A program made the position numbers and the translations under genes. From positions 676,886-740,885 of the forward strand of contig NZ_FOUU01000001.1 of assembly GCF_900114975.1 (NCBI RefSeq): 64,000 bases of DNA, read 5' to 3'. Below are positions 30,208 to 39,332 of this stretch, piece after piece. Source of the stretch: Thermodesulforhabdus norvegica (lineage in GTDB: Bacteria > Desulfobacterota > Syntrophobacteria > Syntrophobacterales > Thermodesulforhabdaceae). Each line of letters starts with the position of its first letter. The first letter of the stretch is position 1. The notes beneath the pieces are model-generated. The model was not told the origin of the DNA. It made no database searches and saw only the letters and a list, made by a program, of their open reading frames with translations.

Positions 30208-31230
30208 TTATCTGCCCAGAAGCTTTTCGGCTTCTTCCACCAGATCCGCCCCTATGGTGGCCTTCCATTTTTCGTAAACTTCTCTGGTTTTCGCTCTGAA
30301 AGCCTGTCTCTGTTCCGGTGTAAGAACCGTTACCTTCATGCCTTTTTGTTCAAGGATCTTTAAGGCGGGCATCTCTCCGGTCAGGCCTTCTCTTGCGCGG
30401 TCAACCTCCCATGAACAGGCTTCCTGCGCCGCCTCGGCAATTATCTTTCGATCCTCTTCGGTAAAGCCTTCCCAGGTCTTCTTGCTAACTCCGAGAATGA
30501 GAGGATCTATGGCATAGTGCCATATTGTAATGTAGGGATGAACCTGCCAGAGCTGATAGGGAATGATTACGGCGTTTACGGGATTTTCCTGCCCATCCAC
30601 GGTTCCCTGCTGAAAGGCTGTCTGTGCCTCACCCCAGTTCATATTAATGGGATTTGCCCCCAGTGCTCTGAAAATGTCTATGAAGATCGGCGATCCCACG
30701 ACCCTGACCTTTAAACCGGCAAGGTCCTCGGGCTTTTCAACAGGTCTTACGCGGTTGGTTAGTTCACGAAACCCGTTTTCTCCCCATGCAAGCCCGATAA
30801 CGCCTTTTTCCTCAATCTTTTCAAACAAAATCCGACCGGGTTCGCCGTTCTTTACTGCGTCAACCTGCTCGTAGTTGTCGAAAAAGAAGGGCAGAGCAAA
30901 GAGGTTTAGCTCCGGAACCTGAGGAGACCAGTTAATGGTTGACGCAAGGGCAAAATCCGCCACACCCTGACGGAGAAGTAAAAACTCATTCGTTTGCTTT
31001 CCGGCGAAAAGCTGACCGGCAAAATAACATTTGATGTTTATACGCCCTCCGGTTCTCTCTTTTACAAGGTCGGCGAACTTCTGAGCAGCTTCACCCCAGG
31101 GACCTTTAGGCCCTACCACAATGCTCATCTTATATTCACTTTTGTACTCTGCAGCCTGCACCATGCCCGATAAGGTCAGCAGGGCAACACATAACACCAC
31201 CATGAGGCCCGTAGCTCTGGTTCGGCTCAT
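30208..31230 (-). CDS. dctP: TRAP transporter substrate-binding protein (DctP family)
   Basis: A 340-residue periplasmic binding protein. The start at 31230 (MSRTRATGLMVVLCVALL) is chosen because AAGGAGG lies just upstream and it yields a proper signal peptide ending near VQAAEYK; the longer frame does not. DctP features include FALPFFFDNYEQVDAV, LAGLKVRVVGSPIFIDIFRALGANP with the substrate-binding Arg (RVVG), and WGEAQTAFQQGTVDGQENP. The family brings in C4-dicarboxylates and other organic acids; the ligand cannot be fixed from sequence. Confidence 0.94.
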   Translation of the reverse strand: MSRTRATGLMVVLCVALLTLSGMVQAAEYKSEYKMSIVVGPKGPWGEAAQKFADLVKERTGGRINIKCYFAGQLFAGKQTNEFLLLRQGVADFALASTINWSPQVPELNLFALPFFFDNYEQVDAVKNGEPGRILFEKIEEKGVIGLAWGENGFRELTNRVRPVEKPEDLAGLKVRVVGSPIFIDIFRALGANPINMNWGEAQTAFQQGTVDGQENPVNAVIIPYQLWQVHPYITIWHYAIDPLILGVSKKTWEGFTEEDRKIIAEAAQEACSWEVDRAREGLTGEMPALKILEQKGMKVTVLTPEQRQAFRAKTREVYEKWKATIGADLVEEAEKLLGR

Positions 31231-31381
31231 AGAATACCTCCTTGTTTCAAACAAAGTTTGATAAGTTTTCGTAACATCAGCATTTTTCCTGCCAGCTTTA
31301 AGGCTCGGTGTCAAGACATGAAGGGAAAAACCCTTTGAAGCCCGATACTGCTTCTTATATCTTGAATTACGCTTGACTGTG

Positions 31382-31410
31382 TTGACACCCGGCGACGGCT
31401 TTTCTATCGT
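31382..31410 (+). promoter_or_regulatory. Candidate sigma70-type promoter for the pheA-aroA operon
   Basis: TTGACA (31382-31387) and TATCGT (31405-31410) are 17 bases apart, about 50 bases upstream of the pheA start codon. Confidence 0.5.
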
Positions 31411-31460
31411 AAATATTCTCATAAAGATTGCTTGCATGAATGGTATTATAAGGACGTGTC

Positions 31461-32642
31461 ATGGAAAAGAGTTCAGGGAATCCCCCGCTGAGGAGTCTTG
31501 ATGATCTGAGAATTGAGATCGACGAGGTTGATAAAGAGCTCGTAAGGTGGCTTGCCAGGAGAATGAGGCTTTCTTACGAAGTTGGACGGGTGAAACGAGC
31601 TCAGGGTTTGCCTCTTTTTGATCCTGATAGAGAAGAAGCAATCTTGAAAAAGCTCGTGACGCTCAACACCGAACCGCTCCTCACACCGCCGATTCTTCGT
31701 TCCATATACAGAGAAATTCTTGCCGCTTCCAGATCCCTTCAATACCCCGTGAAGGTAGCCTTTCTGGGTCCTCTTTGGACCTATTCTCACATAGCAGCCC
31801 TTTTCGTCTTCGGCCACGATGTGGAATATAACCCCTGCAGCTCCATGGAAGAGGTCTTTGAGTCTGTTGCACGCAATCGTTATGACATAGCGGTGGTTCC
31901 TGTGGAAAACAGCGTTGAAGGCAGTATCGGCATAACAATGGACCTTATGTACCGGTACGACCTGTACATTGTTCGAGAGTGTTACGTTGCAATGGAGTAC
32001 CATCTGGCCGGGAATGTTGAGGATTTGAAAGAAATTAGAGAGGTTTACGCCCATCCAAGGGCCTTCAGCCAGTGCCGTCGCTGGCTTGCCGAACATCTTT
32101 CTGATGTAGCACTGGTGGAATGTTCATCTACGGCTCAGGCGGCCGAGCTGTGCCGTGAAGTTAGAGGAAGAGCCGCCTTATGCAATCTCTATGCAGCACA
32201 TCACTTCGGCTTGAACGTTGTTGCCGAACACATTTCAGACTATCCCGACTCCGTAACGCGTTTTATAGCCTTGAGTCGTGAAAAAACTTCGCCTTCCGGT
32301 GATGACAAGACGTCAATTATTTTTGGGGTGTCTCATGCCCCGGGTGCTCTTTATAGAGCTCTGGAACCCTGTGTTCGTCACGGTGTGAATTTAACCCGCA
32401 TAGAATCGAGGCCTGCGAGAGTCCCTTTAAAGTCTTATCTGTTTTTCGTGGATCTGGAAGGTCACGAAAATGATCCTTCGGTAAGGGCGGCCCTGAGCGA
32501 AATGGAGGATGCTCTGCCCTTTGTCAAAATTCTGGGTTCTTATCCCCGGGCCTCTGATGAACCGGTTAAGGTCAACAAAGAGATGATAAGATCGGAAAGT
32601 GTCGGCGGGAGCATTAGCTGTCATGGGGCATCACAGGTTTAA
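31461..32642 (+). CDS. pheA: Bifunctional chorismate mutase / prephenate dehydratase
   Basis: A 393-residue P-protein making phenylpyruvate from chorismate. An AroQ-type mutase domain (about 14-95; LRIEIDEVDKELVRWLARRM, RVKRAQGLPLFDPDREE) precedes a prephenate dehydratase domain (about 100-275; VAFLGPLWTYSHIAAL, VVPVENSVEGSIG, and the catalytic SVTRFIALS) and an ACT regulatory domain (about 285-365) with GALYRALEP and the phenylalanine-binding ESRPARVPLKSYLFFVDLEGH. Phenylalanine feedback inhibition is expected. It opens an overlapping operon with the aroD-like gene, aroE and aroA. Confidence 0.96.
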   Translation: MEKSSGNPPLRSLDDLRIEIDEVDKELVRWLARRMRLSYEVGRVKRAQGLPLFDPDREEAILKKLVTLNTEPLLTPPILRSIYREILAASRSLQYPVKVAFLGPLWTYSHIAALFVFGHDVEYNPCSSMEEVFESVARNRYDIAVVPVENSVEGSIGITMDLMYRYDLYIVRECYVAMEYHLAGNVEDLKEIREVYAHPRAFSQCRRWLAEHLSDVALVECSSTAQAAELCREVRGRAALCNLYAAHHFGLNVVAEHISDYPDSVTRFIALSREKTSPSGDDKTSIIFGVSHAPGALYRALEPCVRHGVNLTRIESRPARVPLKSYLFFVDLEGHENDPSVRAALSEMEDALPFVKILGSYPRASDEPVKVNKEMIRSESVGGSISCHGASQV

Positions 32643-33390
32643 GTTGTGCGGTATTCTGGAGCATGTTTCCTTCGATGTGTTGGGCTCCTACATGAGACAT
32701 CCTGATGTGGATTTGGTTGAGTGTCGGCTTGATCTGTGGGAAACAAAGGTCGGAAGGGCCGGTTTGTATGTCCTTTTTGACGGCTTGCTTGAAGCTCAGA
32801 GGTGGCCCGTTATAATTGCCTGCAGGCCCAGGAGAGACGGAGGATTCTTTGAAGGCAACGACAAAGAGAGAGTCAGCGTTCTTTTGAGGGCCGTGGAAAG
32901 CGGCGCCGAGTGGGTTGAACTCGGTTATGATGAGCCGGAAGAGTTTTTTCATTTATTTTCCGAAAAACGGGCCAGAGTTATCAGGACTTACCGGGTACAG
33001 CCCGATGAAAGCATAGATACGAATTTGCTCAAAGACCGATGTAGAGAGATCGCTCAAAAAGGGGCAGATGTTCTGAGAATTATAGGTCACGTAGAGCATC
33101 CGGCGGATTGCTGCATCTTTCTTAAGATTATCCCGGAAATGCAGGAAGAGCTTGGAAAAGGCGTAATAGCCTATGGTCTGGGAAATAAGGGAAGATGGAG
33201 CCGTATCGCCTGCCTTTTCCTGGGAAGCCCCTGGACTTATGTTCATTTCTCGCCTATTGATATGAAAGAAAGGCATAAATTTGATGCCCATACCGCCCGC
33301 ATGATATTGAAGTATTTACACGGAGAAACGGTGCCAGATGATCCGCTGTGTACAGACCCGACTGTTTGCGGTTATAGGCCACCCCGTTAA
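32623..33390 (+). CDS. aroD: Type I 3-dehydroquinate dehydratase-like protein lacking both catalytic residues
   Basis: A 255-residue AroD-fold protein between pheA and aroE. Aligned by eye to E. coli AroD it keeps the substrate-binding VECRLDLWE (about 32-40) and IIACRPRRDGG (about 65-74) strands and GNKGRWSRIACLFLGSPWTYVHF (about 188-209). However, the Schiff-base Lys (K170 in the Salmonella/E. coli enzyme) aligns with Arg152 in ADVLRIIGHVE and the catalytic His (H143) with Arg124 in VIRTYRVQ. If the alignment is right the classical mechanism is impossible. It may be inactive, structural or catalytically different. The start is uncertain: ATG 32623 is used, GTG 32599 is in frame. It overlaps pheA by 20 bases and aroE by 53. 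Confidence 0.75.
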   Translation: MGHHRFKLCGILEHVSFDVLGSYMRHPDVDLVECRLDLWETKVGRAGLYVLFDGLLEAQRWPVIIACRPRRDGGFFEGNDKERVSVLLRAVESGAEWVELGYDEPEEFFHLFSEKRARVIRTYRVQPDESIDTNLLKDRCREIAQKGADVLRIIGHVEHPADCCIFLKIIPEMQEELGKGVIAYGLGNKGRWSRIACLFLGSPWTYVHFSPIDMKERHKFDAHTARMILKYLHGETVPDDPLCTDPTVCGYRPPR

Positions 33391-34174
33391 GCACAGCCTC
33401 AGTCCGGCCATGATGAATGCGGCCTTTCGTGCTCTGGATATTCCCGCATTTTATCTTGCCCTTGAAGTCTCGGATTTCCTTGAAGATATGAAACACATTA
33501 CCGCTCTGGGGTTTGACGGCCTCAGTGTGACGATCCCTCATAAAGAATCGGCCATGAAGCTGGCCGTCGTTGATGATGAGGCTGCGCGTGCTATTGGAGC
33601 CGTCAATTGTCTTAAACGGGTGGATGATGTGTGGCGGGGGAAGAATACGGACTGGATTGGAGTGGTTGATAGTTTTAAAAGCCGGGGAATAGACATTTCC
33701 GGAAAAAAAGCACTGGTTCTTGGAGCCGGTGGTGCGGCCAGAGGAGTCATATATGCGGCTTTGAAGATGGGTGCAGAAGTGACCGTTGTAAACCGCACCG
33801 ACGAAAAGGCCTTTTCTTTGGCAGATGAGTTCGGCATTAACGCAGTGGAGCATAAGAGCCTGAAGGAGCGGGTTTGCGATTTCCAGGTTGTTTTTCAGAC
33901 CACACCGGTAGGAATGAATGGATATCCCGTAGAGCATTTCTGGCCTTACGATATTTTCCGACCGGGAATGATCGTTATGGATCTGGTCTACAGGCCTGCA
34001 AAGACCGCATTCATGAAGTCTGCCGAAGAACGTGGATGTACGGTAATTTCAGGCCTTGATATGTTGCTTTACCAGGGTGTTGCCCAGTTTGAATGGTGGT
34101 TTGACAGGCCGGCCCCTTTAGAGGCTATGAAGAAGGCTCTTTACGAAGCGGCGGAGCAGGACGATCATGTCTGA
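33338..34174 (+). CDS. aroE: Shikimate dehydrogenase (NADP)
   Basis: A 278-residue enzyme reducing 3-dehydroshikimate to shikimate. Substrate-binding Ser20 and Ser22 (HSLSPAMMN), catalytic Lys69 (SVTIPHKES) and Asp105 (KNTDWIG) are all present. The NADP domain has VLGAGGAARGVIYAAL (about 127-142) and VVNRTDEKA, whose Asn-Arg-Thr favours NADP. C-terminal GLDMLLYQGVAQFEWW is standard. It begins inside the end of the aroD-like gene and overlaps aroA by eight bases, so translation of the series is probably coupled. Confidence 0.96.
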   Translation: MIRCVQTRLFAVIGHPVKHSLSPAMMNAAFRALDIPAFYLALEVSDFLEDMKHITALGFDGLSVTIPHKESAMKLAVVDDEAARAIGAVNCLKRVDDVWRGKNTDWIGVVDSFKSRGIDISGKKALVLGAGGAARGVIYAALKMGAEVTVVNRTDEKAFSLADEFGINAVEHKSLKERVCDFQVVFQTTPVGMNGYPVEHFWPYDIFRPGMIVMDLVYRPAKTAFMKSAEERGCTVISGLDMLLYQGVAQFEWWFDRPAPLEAMKKALYEAAEQDDHV

Positions 34175-35459
34175 GGTCCTTGCTATAAAACCGGTAAAAT
34201 CCGTATCCGGTAGGGTTTTGCTACCGGGATCAAAGTCCATGACCCATAGGGCTTTTTTGATGTCCGCACTGGCGGATGGCCAATCGGAGGTCCTGCATGC
34301 CCTGAAGTCCGAGGATACACTTTTTACGGCAGAGGCTCTTTCAAAACTTGGTGCAGTGGTTAGCTGGGAGCAGGATCGGGTTTTTATAGGACCGCCGCAG
34401 GTGCGCTGGGCGGTGCCTGATGGACCGCTCTATGTTGGTAACAGCGGAACGACCATGAGGCTTCTGCTCGGTGTTGTTTCTGCAGGAACGGGTCGGATCG
34501 TGCTCGACGGCTCGGAAAGGATGCGCCAGAGGCCAATTGGACCCGTTGCCGGGGCTCTGGAGAGTCTGGGAGTTAAGTGCCGATTCCTTGGTAAAGAAGG
34601 ATATCCGCCCGTTGCCGTTGTTTCGAGCGGATTGAAGTCAGGTGAAGCCGAAGTCGATGCAAGCCGTAGTAGCCAGTTTCTCTCTTCCCTGCTTATTGCC
34701 GCTCCCTGTGCAGAAGGACCGGTCGTCTTAAAGTGGCGAAAGCCCGTGGCATCGTTCCCTTATGTTCAAATGACTCTCAGGATGATGAAAGAGCGTGGCA
34801 TTGAATATAGAAATCTGGATGAGACGTCAATTGAAGTCCCTGCTCCTCAGAAGTATGCCCCTGGCAGAGTAGAAATTGAGGGTGATTGCTCGTCGGCTTC
34901 GTATTTCTGGGCTGCGGCGGCGGTGACGGGGGGAAGGGTAGAAACCTATCCGGTTTTTAAACAAAGCTATCAGGGAGACGCCGCCTTCCTAGACGTTCTC
35001 GAGATGATGGGCTGTAAGGTCGACCGCTGGGATGATGTTGTTTCTGTCGAGGGGCCTGAACTGCTGAAACCTGTTGATGTTGACATGAACACCATGCCCG
35101 ATATGGTGCCCACCCTGGCGGTTGTGGCGGCTTTTGCGGGCGGTCGAACGGTTATACGTAACGTGGGACATTTGAGGATCAAAGAGTCCGATAGACTATC
35201 TGCGGTTGCTACCGAACTGTCCAGGGTAGGTGGAGATGTGGAAATTGTCGGGGACGATACCCTCGTTATAAAGGGCGGCAGGAAGCTCCACGGAGGACTA
35301 ATTGAAACCTACGAAGACCACAGAATTGCCATGGCTTTTTCGATTTTAGGGCTCAGGGTTGAAGGCGTGGTTATTAAAAACCCCGGTGTTGTTGCGAAGT
35401 CTTTTCCCGGGTATTGGGATGTTTTTTCGTCACTCGTCCTGCGGCGGGACGGGGACTGA
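34167..35459 (+). CDS. aroA: 3-phosphoshikimate 1-carboxyvinyltransferase (EPSP synthase)
   Basis: A 430-residue enzyme of the inside-out alpha/beta barrel family, the penultimate step to chorismate. Phosphoenolpyruvate and shikimate-3-phosphate residues are in LPGSKSMTHRAFLMSALADG (about 20-39), YVGNSGTTMRLLLGVVSAG (about 90-108), DGSERMRQRPIGPV (about 112-125), DASRSSQFLSSLLIAAP, GDCSSASYF and the C-terminal RIKESDRLSAVATEL and YEDHRIAMAFSILGL. Length is normal. It overlaps aroE by eight bases and ends one base before dacB. Confidence 0.97.
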   Translation: MSEVLAIKPVKSVSGRVLLPGSKSMTHRAFLMSALADGQSEVLHALKSEDTLFTAEALSKLGAVVSWEQDRVFIGPPQVRWAVPDGPLYVGNSGTTMRLLLGVVSAGTGRIVLDGSERMRQRPIGPVAGALESLGVKCRFLGKEGYPPVAVVSSGLKSGEAEVDASRSSQFLSSLLIAAPCAEGPVVLKWRKPVASFPYVQMTLRMMKERGIEYRNLDETSIEVPAPQKYAPGRVEIEGDCSSASYFWAAAAVTGGRVETYPVFKQSYQGDAAFLDVLEMMGCKVDRWDDVVSVEGPELLKPVDVDMNTMPDMVPTLAVVAAFAGGRTVIRNVGHLRIKESDRLSAVATELSRVGGDVEIVGDDTLVIKGGRKLHGGLIETYEDHRIAMAFSILGLRVEGVVIKNPGVVAKSFPGYWDVFSSLVLRRDGD

Positions 35460-35460
35460 T

Positions 35461-36996
35461 ATGAGGGAAAAGAGGTCAAGACGCTTATGGATCTGGGGGC
35501 TTTTCGTAGTCTTAACCTCATATCAGAGTGTGATTTTTGCCGCCCCGGCTGGAGGGAATGAACCCTTTCTCAAATACAGACTTAAGGAAGTGTGGAGAGG
35601 CTATCTGCCCCTTTTTACAGCCCGGTGCGGGATAACTGCACTTCAGATAAGACTGCTTCCTTACGGAACCGTTGTCTTGTCCCACAACGACACTATACCT
35701 CTTACAACTGCGTCGGTCACCAAGCTTTTTACTTCTTCGGCAGCTCTCCATTACCTGGGTGCAAATTACCGCTTTTTCACCGATATTCGGGGCATAATGC
35801 CTCACAAAGGAATCCTTTCCAGCTCTCTCCTGTTGTACTCTTATGGCAATCCTTTTTGGACCTACGAGGACATGAAGACGTGCCTGTCACAAATGGTTGA
35901 TCGGTACGGCATTAAAACCCTGGAAGGCAGGATATTTGTTAATATGTCGTCTTTTTCTCCGGGGGTTGAGCATCTGTGCATAGATAATAGATGCAGCATG
36001 CCTTACAACCCGGTGATAAGCCCCTTGTCGCTCAACTTTAACACCTTAAAGGTTACGGCCCTGCCCGGGAAAATCGGCGGTCCGGCAAAAATAGTGCTCG
36101 ATCCGCCTTCTGATTTTCTTACCGTACAAAATCGGGTTCTTACGACAGGATCGTCAAAAAATGTTGGTCTTTATGCAGGATTTAAAGAAGATGGCAAGGT
36201 GCTCGTTGTTAAAGGGCGTGTGAGCGCAAGATTGAAGAGAGGTCTTTCCGTTGAAGTAAACATAGAGGCACCTTCAACCTTCATCGAGAGGGCTGTCCTG
36301 AAGGAACTTGGGGGTCTGGGAGTAAAAACCCTGGGGAAGAAAATTCCGGCAGGGGATCTCGTGCTTATTAGGTGTTACGGACCTACTCTGGCTGATGCAA
36401 TAAAGGAAATGAATACCGAGAGCAACAATTTCGTTGCCGAAATCGTTGAAAGATTGCTGGGTCTAAGGACTTACGGGCCGCCGGGTACGAGACTTAAAGG
36501 TCTCAGAGCCATAGAAGAATATTTGTACGGAATTGGAGTTCCCAGGGGAGATCTGCACCTTACTTCAGGATCGGGGTTGAGCCGGGACAATCGCGCAACG
36601 GTGAGGGCTTTTGAGATTCTTCTTACCACGATGTATTTCGATAGGAACTCGCGTATATTTTTCAATTCTCTTGCAAAGAACGGCGACGATGGAACGCTAA
36701 AAAGGTACTGGAAAGGGGACGATTTTGTGGTTGCAGCAAAAACCGGTACACTCAGAGGCGTGGTTGGGCTTTCGGGCTATGTCCTGTGGGATCGCCAGAA
36801 CGATCCTTTCGTGATTACCGTTTTGTGCAATGATTGTTCTGAAACATGGAAAGTAAAAAGACTGATAGAATCCTTTGTTCGGGATGTGGTTCAGGTTTTC
36901 AGGGAAAATCTCAAAACAAGCCATAGCCATCGAGCAATCAGACCGATGATTGGAGGGAATACCAGACTTGAAAGAAATCGGATTCCGACGACATGA
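35461..36996 (+). CDS. dacB: D-alanyl-D-alanine carboxypeptidase/endopeptidase, PBP4 (S13) family
   Basis: A 511-residue periplasmic penicillin-binding protein. ATG 35461 follows the aroA stop directly and yields a signal peptide (RSRRLWIWGLFVVLTSYQSVIFA), so the longer upstream frame is rejected. Active-site motifs are SVTK (SxxK, about residue 84), SRDN in GSGLSRDNRAT (the SxN motif) and KTG in AAKTGTLRGVVGLSGYV near residue 425. It trims or cleaves peptidoglycan cross-links. Its last 106 bases overlap the opposite-strand permease gene. Confidence 0.92.
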   Translation: MREKRSRRLWIWGLFVVLTSYQSVIFAAPAGGNEPFLKYRLKEVWRGYLPLFTARCGITALQIRLLPYGTVVLSHNDTIPLTTASVTKLFTSSAALHYLGANYRFFTDIRGIMPHKGILSSSLLLYSYGNPFWTYEDMKTCLSQMVDRYGIKTLEGRIFVNMSSFSPGVEHLCIDNRCSMPYNPVISPLSLNFNTLKVTALPGKIGGPAKIVLDPPSDFLTVQNRVLTTGSSKNVGLYAGFKEDGKVLVVKGRVSARLKRGLSVEVNIEAPSTFIERAVLKELGGLGVKTLGKKIPAGDLVLIRCYGPTLADAIKEMNTESNNFVAEIVERLLGLRTYGPPGTRLKGLRAIEEYLYGIGVPRGDLHLTSGSGLSRDNRATVRAFEILLTTMYFDRNSRIFFNSLAKNGDDGTLKRYWKGDDFVVAAKTGTLRGVVGLSGYVLWDRQNDPFVITVLCNDCSETWKVKRLIESFVRDVVQVFRENLKTSHSHRAIRPMIGGNTRLERNRIPTT

Positions 36997-37403
36997 ATGC
37001 CAAGGAGCGGAACTTCCAGAGCGATTACGCGGTTCAGGCCCAGCAAAGACCATGCAGAGAGATAGGCAACCACGGGACCGATGTCGGCGCCCGCTCTGAA
37101 AAGAGATGCGACAATGGGAAACTGGACGAAGGGGCCGCCCGGCGTAAGGATGCCCATAACGGTTCCTATCAGAAGCCCTGTCCATCCGCTTTCACGGCCT
37201 ACGTATCGGGCTATGGCATCTCTCGGGAATATGTTTTCCATAAGTCCGGCAAGGAACATGGCAAGGATCATTATGGGTAGCAGCTTGATGAAAAGGAAAC
37301 CTCCGGATCTTGCGGACTCCAGCAGAAGGGTCGGATCCTTTTTGTATGCGTAGGTTCCCAGTATTACGGAAAGGATGGTCATAACGATAAATGCAGGTAG
37401 CAT
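36891..37403 (-). CDS. Half-size predicted permease (ArsP/DUF318-like)
   Basis: A 170-residue membrane protein with about five hydrophobic segments. The start at 37403 (MLPAFIVMTILSVILG) is preceded by GAGGAGG. The motif GILTPGGPFVQFPIVASLFRAGADIGPVVAYLSAW resembles the central motif of ArsP_1/YraQ permeases, which are about twice as long, so this protein may work as a dimer. Substrate unknown. It overlaps the dacB 3' end by 106 bases on the other strand. Confidence 0.72.
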   Translation of the reverse strand: MLPAFIVMTILSVILGTYAYKKDPTLLLESARSGGFLFIKLLPIMILAMFLAGLMENIFPRDAIARYVGRESGWTGLLIGTVMGILTPGGPFVQFPIVASLFRAGADIGPVVAYLSAWSLLGLNRVIALEVPLLGIHVVGIRFLSSLVFPPIIGLIARWLWLVLRFSLKT

Positions 37404-37484
37404 AGAAACCTCCTCATTCTCTGTCTGGCCTTTGTTGCTAATGAGAGGTATCACATAGGAGGGACATTTTAAAAGGAGTTTGAT

Positions 37485-38459
37485 ATGGGTTGGCGGAAAA
37501 GGGTTCTGGTCACAGGTGGGGCAGGGTTTCTCGGTTCACATCTTTGCGAAAGGCTTCTTAGAGAGCATTATGATGTTTTGTGCGTTGACAATTTTTACAC
37601 CGGTTCCAAGGTGAACATCGAACATCTGTTAAAAGATCCTTATTTCGAGCTTATGAGGCACGATATTACCTTTCCTCTTTATGTGGAAGTCGATGAAATC
37701 TATAATCTTGCCTGTCCGGCGTCACCGGTACATTATCAGAGCGATCCGGTCCAGACCACAAAGGTATGCGTACACGGTTCCATAAACATGCTTGGGCTTG
37801 CCAAGAGAACCAGGGCAAAGATATTGCAGGCTTCCACGTCGGAAGTTTACGGCGATCCGGAAGTGCACCCTCAGCCGGAAAGCTACCGGGGCAATGTCAA
37901 CCCTCTTGGCCCCAGAGCCTGCTACGATGAAGGCAAACGCTGTGCCGAAACTCTCTTTTTTGACTACCACAGGCAGCATGGGGTTAAGATAAAAGTTGCA
38001 AGGATATTTAATACCTACGGACCGCGGATGCATCCTAATGATGGAAGAGTTGTGTCGAATTTTATTTTGCAGGCCCTGAGAGAAAAGCCCATAACGATCT
38101 ATGGGGACGGATTGCAGACCAGATCTTTTTGCTATGTGGACGATCTCGTTGAAGGGCTGGTCTTACTTATGAATACGGATGACGAATTCACGGGTCCCGT
38201 CAACCTGGGAAACCCTCACGAGGTCACCATTCTTGAGCTGGCTGAAACGATCAGGGAACTTACGGGTTCTAAGTCCGAGATAGTATTCAAACCTCTACCC
38301 CACGACGATCCCAGGCGCAGGTGCCCCGACATATCTCTGGCAAAAAAAGTTTTGGGCTGGGAACCTCGCGTTCCCTTGAGAGAGGGTCTTAAAAAGACGA
38401 TTGATTACTTTGATGATTGTTTGCGCGCCGAGTGGTGCAGATGGGTGATTGAAAGGTGA
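37485..38459 (+). CDS. UDP-glucuronate decarboxylase (NAD-dependent sugar epimerase family)
   Basis: A 324-residue extended short-chain dehydrogenase. Seen: NAD motif [17 protein letters not shown] (about 9-25), [32 protein letters not shown] (about 75-93, a hallmark of UDP-xylose synthases), [41 protein letters not shown] with catalytic Thr/Ser, Tyr and Lys of the YxxxK type, and [21 protein letters not shown]. It should make UDP-xylose for a surface polysaccharide. An AAAGGAG ribosome site precedes the ATG. It overlaps the amidase gene by four bases. Confidence 0.88.
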   Translation: MGWRKRVLVTGGAGFLGSHLCERLLREHYDVLCVDNFYTGSKVNIEHLLKDPYFELMRHDITFPLYVEVDEIYNLACPASPVHYQSDPVQTTKVCVHGSINMLGLAKRTRAKILQASTSEVYGDPEVHPQPESYRGNVNPLGPRACYDEGKRCAETLFFDYHRQHGVKIKVARIFNTYGPRMHPNDGRVVSNFILQALREKPITIYGDGLQTRSFCYVDDLVEGLVLLMNTDDEFTGPVNLGNPHEVTILELAETIRELTGSKSEIVFKPLPHDDPRRRCPDISLAKKVLGWEPRVPLREGLKKTIDYFDDCLRAEWCRWVIER

Positions 38460-39253
38460 GTGGTTTAAGGACAGGGGCTGTTTCGGTTTTGCTGCTTTTT
38501 ATGTGGGGTTGTGCTTCAGGCGTACCGCAGCAACCCGGGACTTACACCACTCATTACCGACAGGAAATTTATCAACCACAGCGGGATACGGAGGTAGTTG
38601 AAAGAACTCTGTGGGTACGGTCTGCCCCAAAGACGATAGTGCACGAAGTCGCCCCTCTTGAAACTCTATGGCGGCTGTCCAAAATGTACGGAGTTAGCGT
38701 TGAATCCATCAGGAAGGCAAACGGCCTTCGGGATAACACTATATACGTTGGTCAGAAACTGGTTATCCCGAATGCTCGTTACTTTAAGAACGTAATACCC
38801 CTTTATCCCACGAATAAATGGCGTTATATTATATTACACCATACGGCAACGGATATAGGTAAAGCGACGGTAATTCACAAATGCCATAGAGAAAGGGGTT
38901 TTATTTACGGACTGGGCTACCATTTTTTAATTGACAACGGGACGCTTGGCAAAGGCGACGGGCAAATTGAGGTTTCGCCTCGATGGATAAAACAGCAGGA
39001 TGGAGCTCATTGTAAAGCAGGAGGTATGAATCATGTAGGAATAGGTATTGCTTTGATAGGCGATTTTAATGACAAACCTCCCACAGAGGCTCAGATTCGG
39101 TCACTATTGCTTCTCCTCAATGTTCTTATGGATTATTACCATATTCCTCCCTCTCATGTTATGGGACACGGTGATGTTCCGGGAGCACAAACGGACTGTC
39201 CGGGAAAGTTGTTTCCCTGGCGCACAATACGCTTGGCTCTCAGTTCAAAATAA
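38456..39253 (+). CDS. LysM-containing N-acetylmuramoyl-L-alanine amidase (lipoprotein)
   Basis: A 265-residue exported cell-wall hydrolase with GTG start overlapping the preceding stop. The N-terminal hydrophobic stretch ends in MWGCASG, a probable lipobox, so it is likely membrane-anchored. A LysM domain (about 62-104; [29 protein letters not shown]...GQKLVIP) binds peptidoglycan. An amidase_2/PGRP domain follows (about 120-262) with zinc ligand candidates in [10 protein letters not shown] and the C-terminal [13 protein letters not shown]. It cleaves the bond between muramic acid and the stem peptide. Confidence 0.88.
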   Translation: MSGLRTGAVSVLLLFMWGCASGVPQQPGTYTTHYRQEIYQPQRDTEVVERTLWVRSAPKTIVHEVAPLETLWRLSKMYGVSVESIRKANGLRDNTIYVGQKLVIPNARYFKNVIPLYPTNKWRYIILHHTATDIGKATVIHKCHRERGFIYGLGYHFLIDNGTLGKGDGQIEVSPRWIKQQDGAHCKAGGMNHVGIGIALIGDFNDKPPTEAQIRSLLLLLNVLMDYYHIPPSHVMGHGDVPGAQTDCPGKLFPWRTIRLALSSK

Positions 39254-39332
39254 CATTTTCCGGTTTTGATAAGTCCGAAGCCTGTTCCAGAGAAAATCCT
39301 TTCAAAGAAGGTTGGGAAAGGAGGTAACAAAG

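Noticed and set aside
31231..31437. N-terminal extension of the TRAP binding protein
   Set aside because: The 69 extra residues lie in the intergenic region, are Lys/Arg-rich and would bury the signal peptide; AAGGAGG supports the start at 31230.
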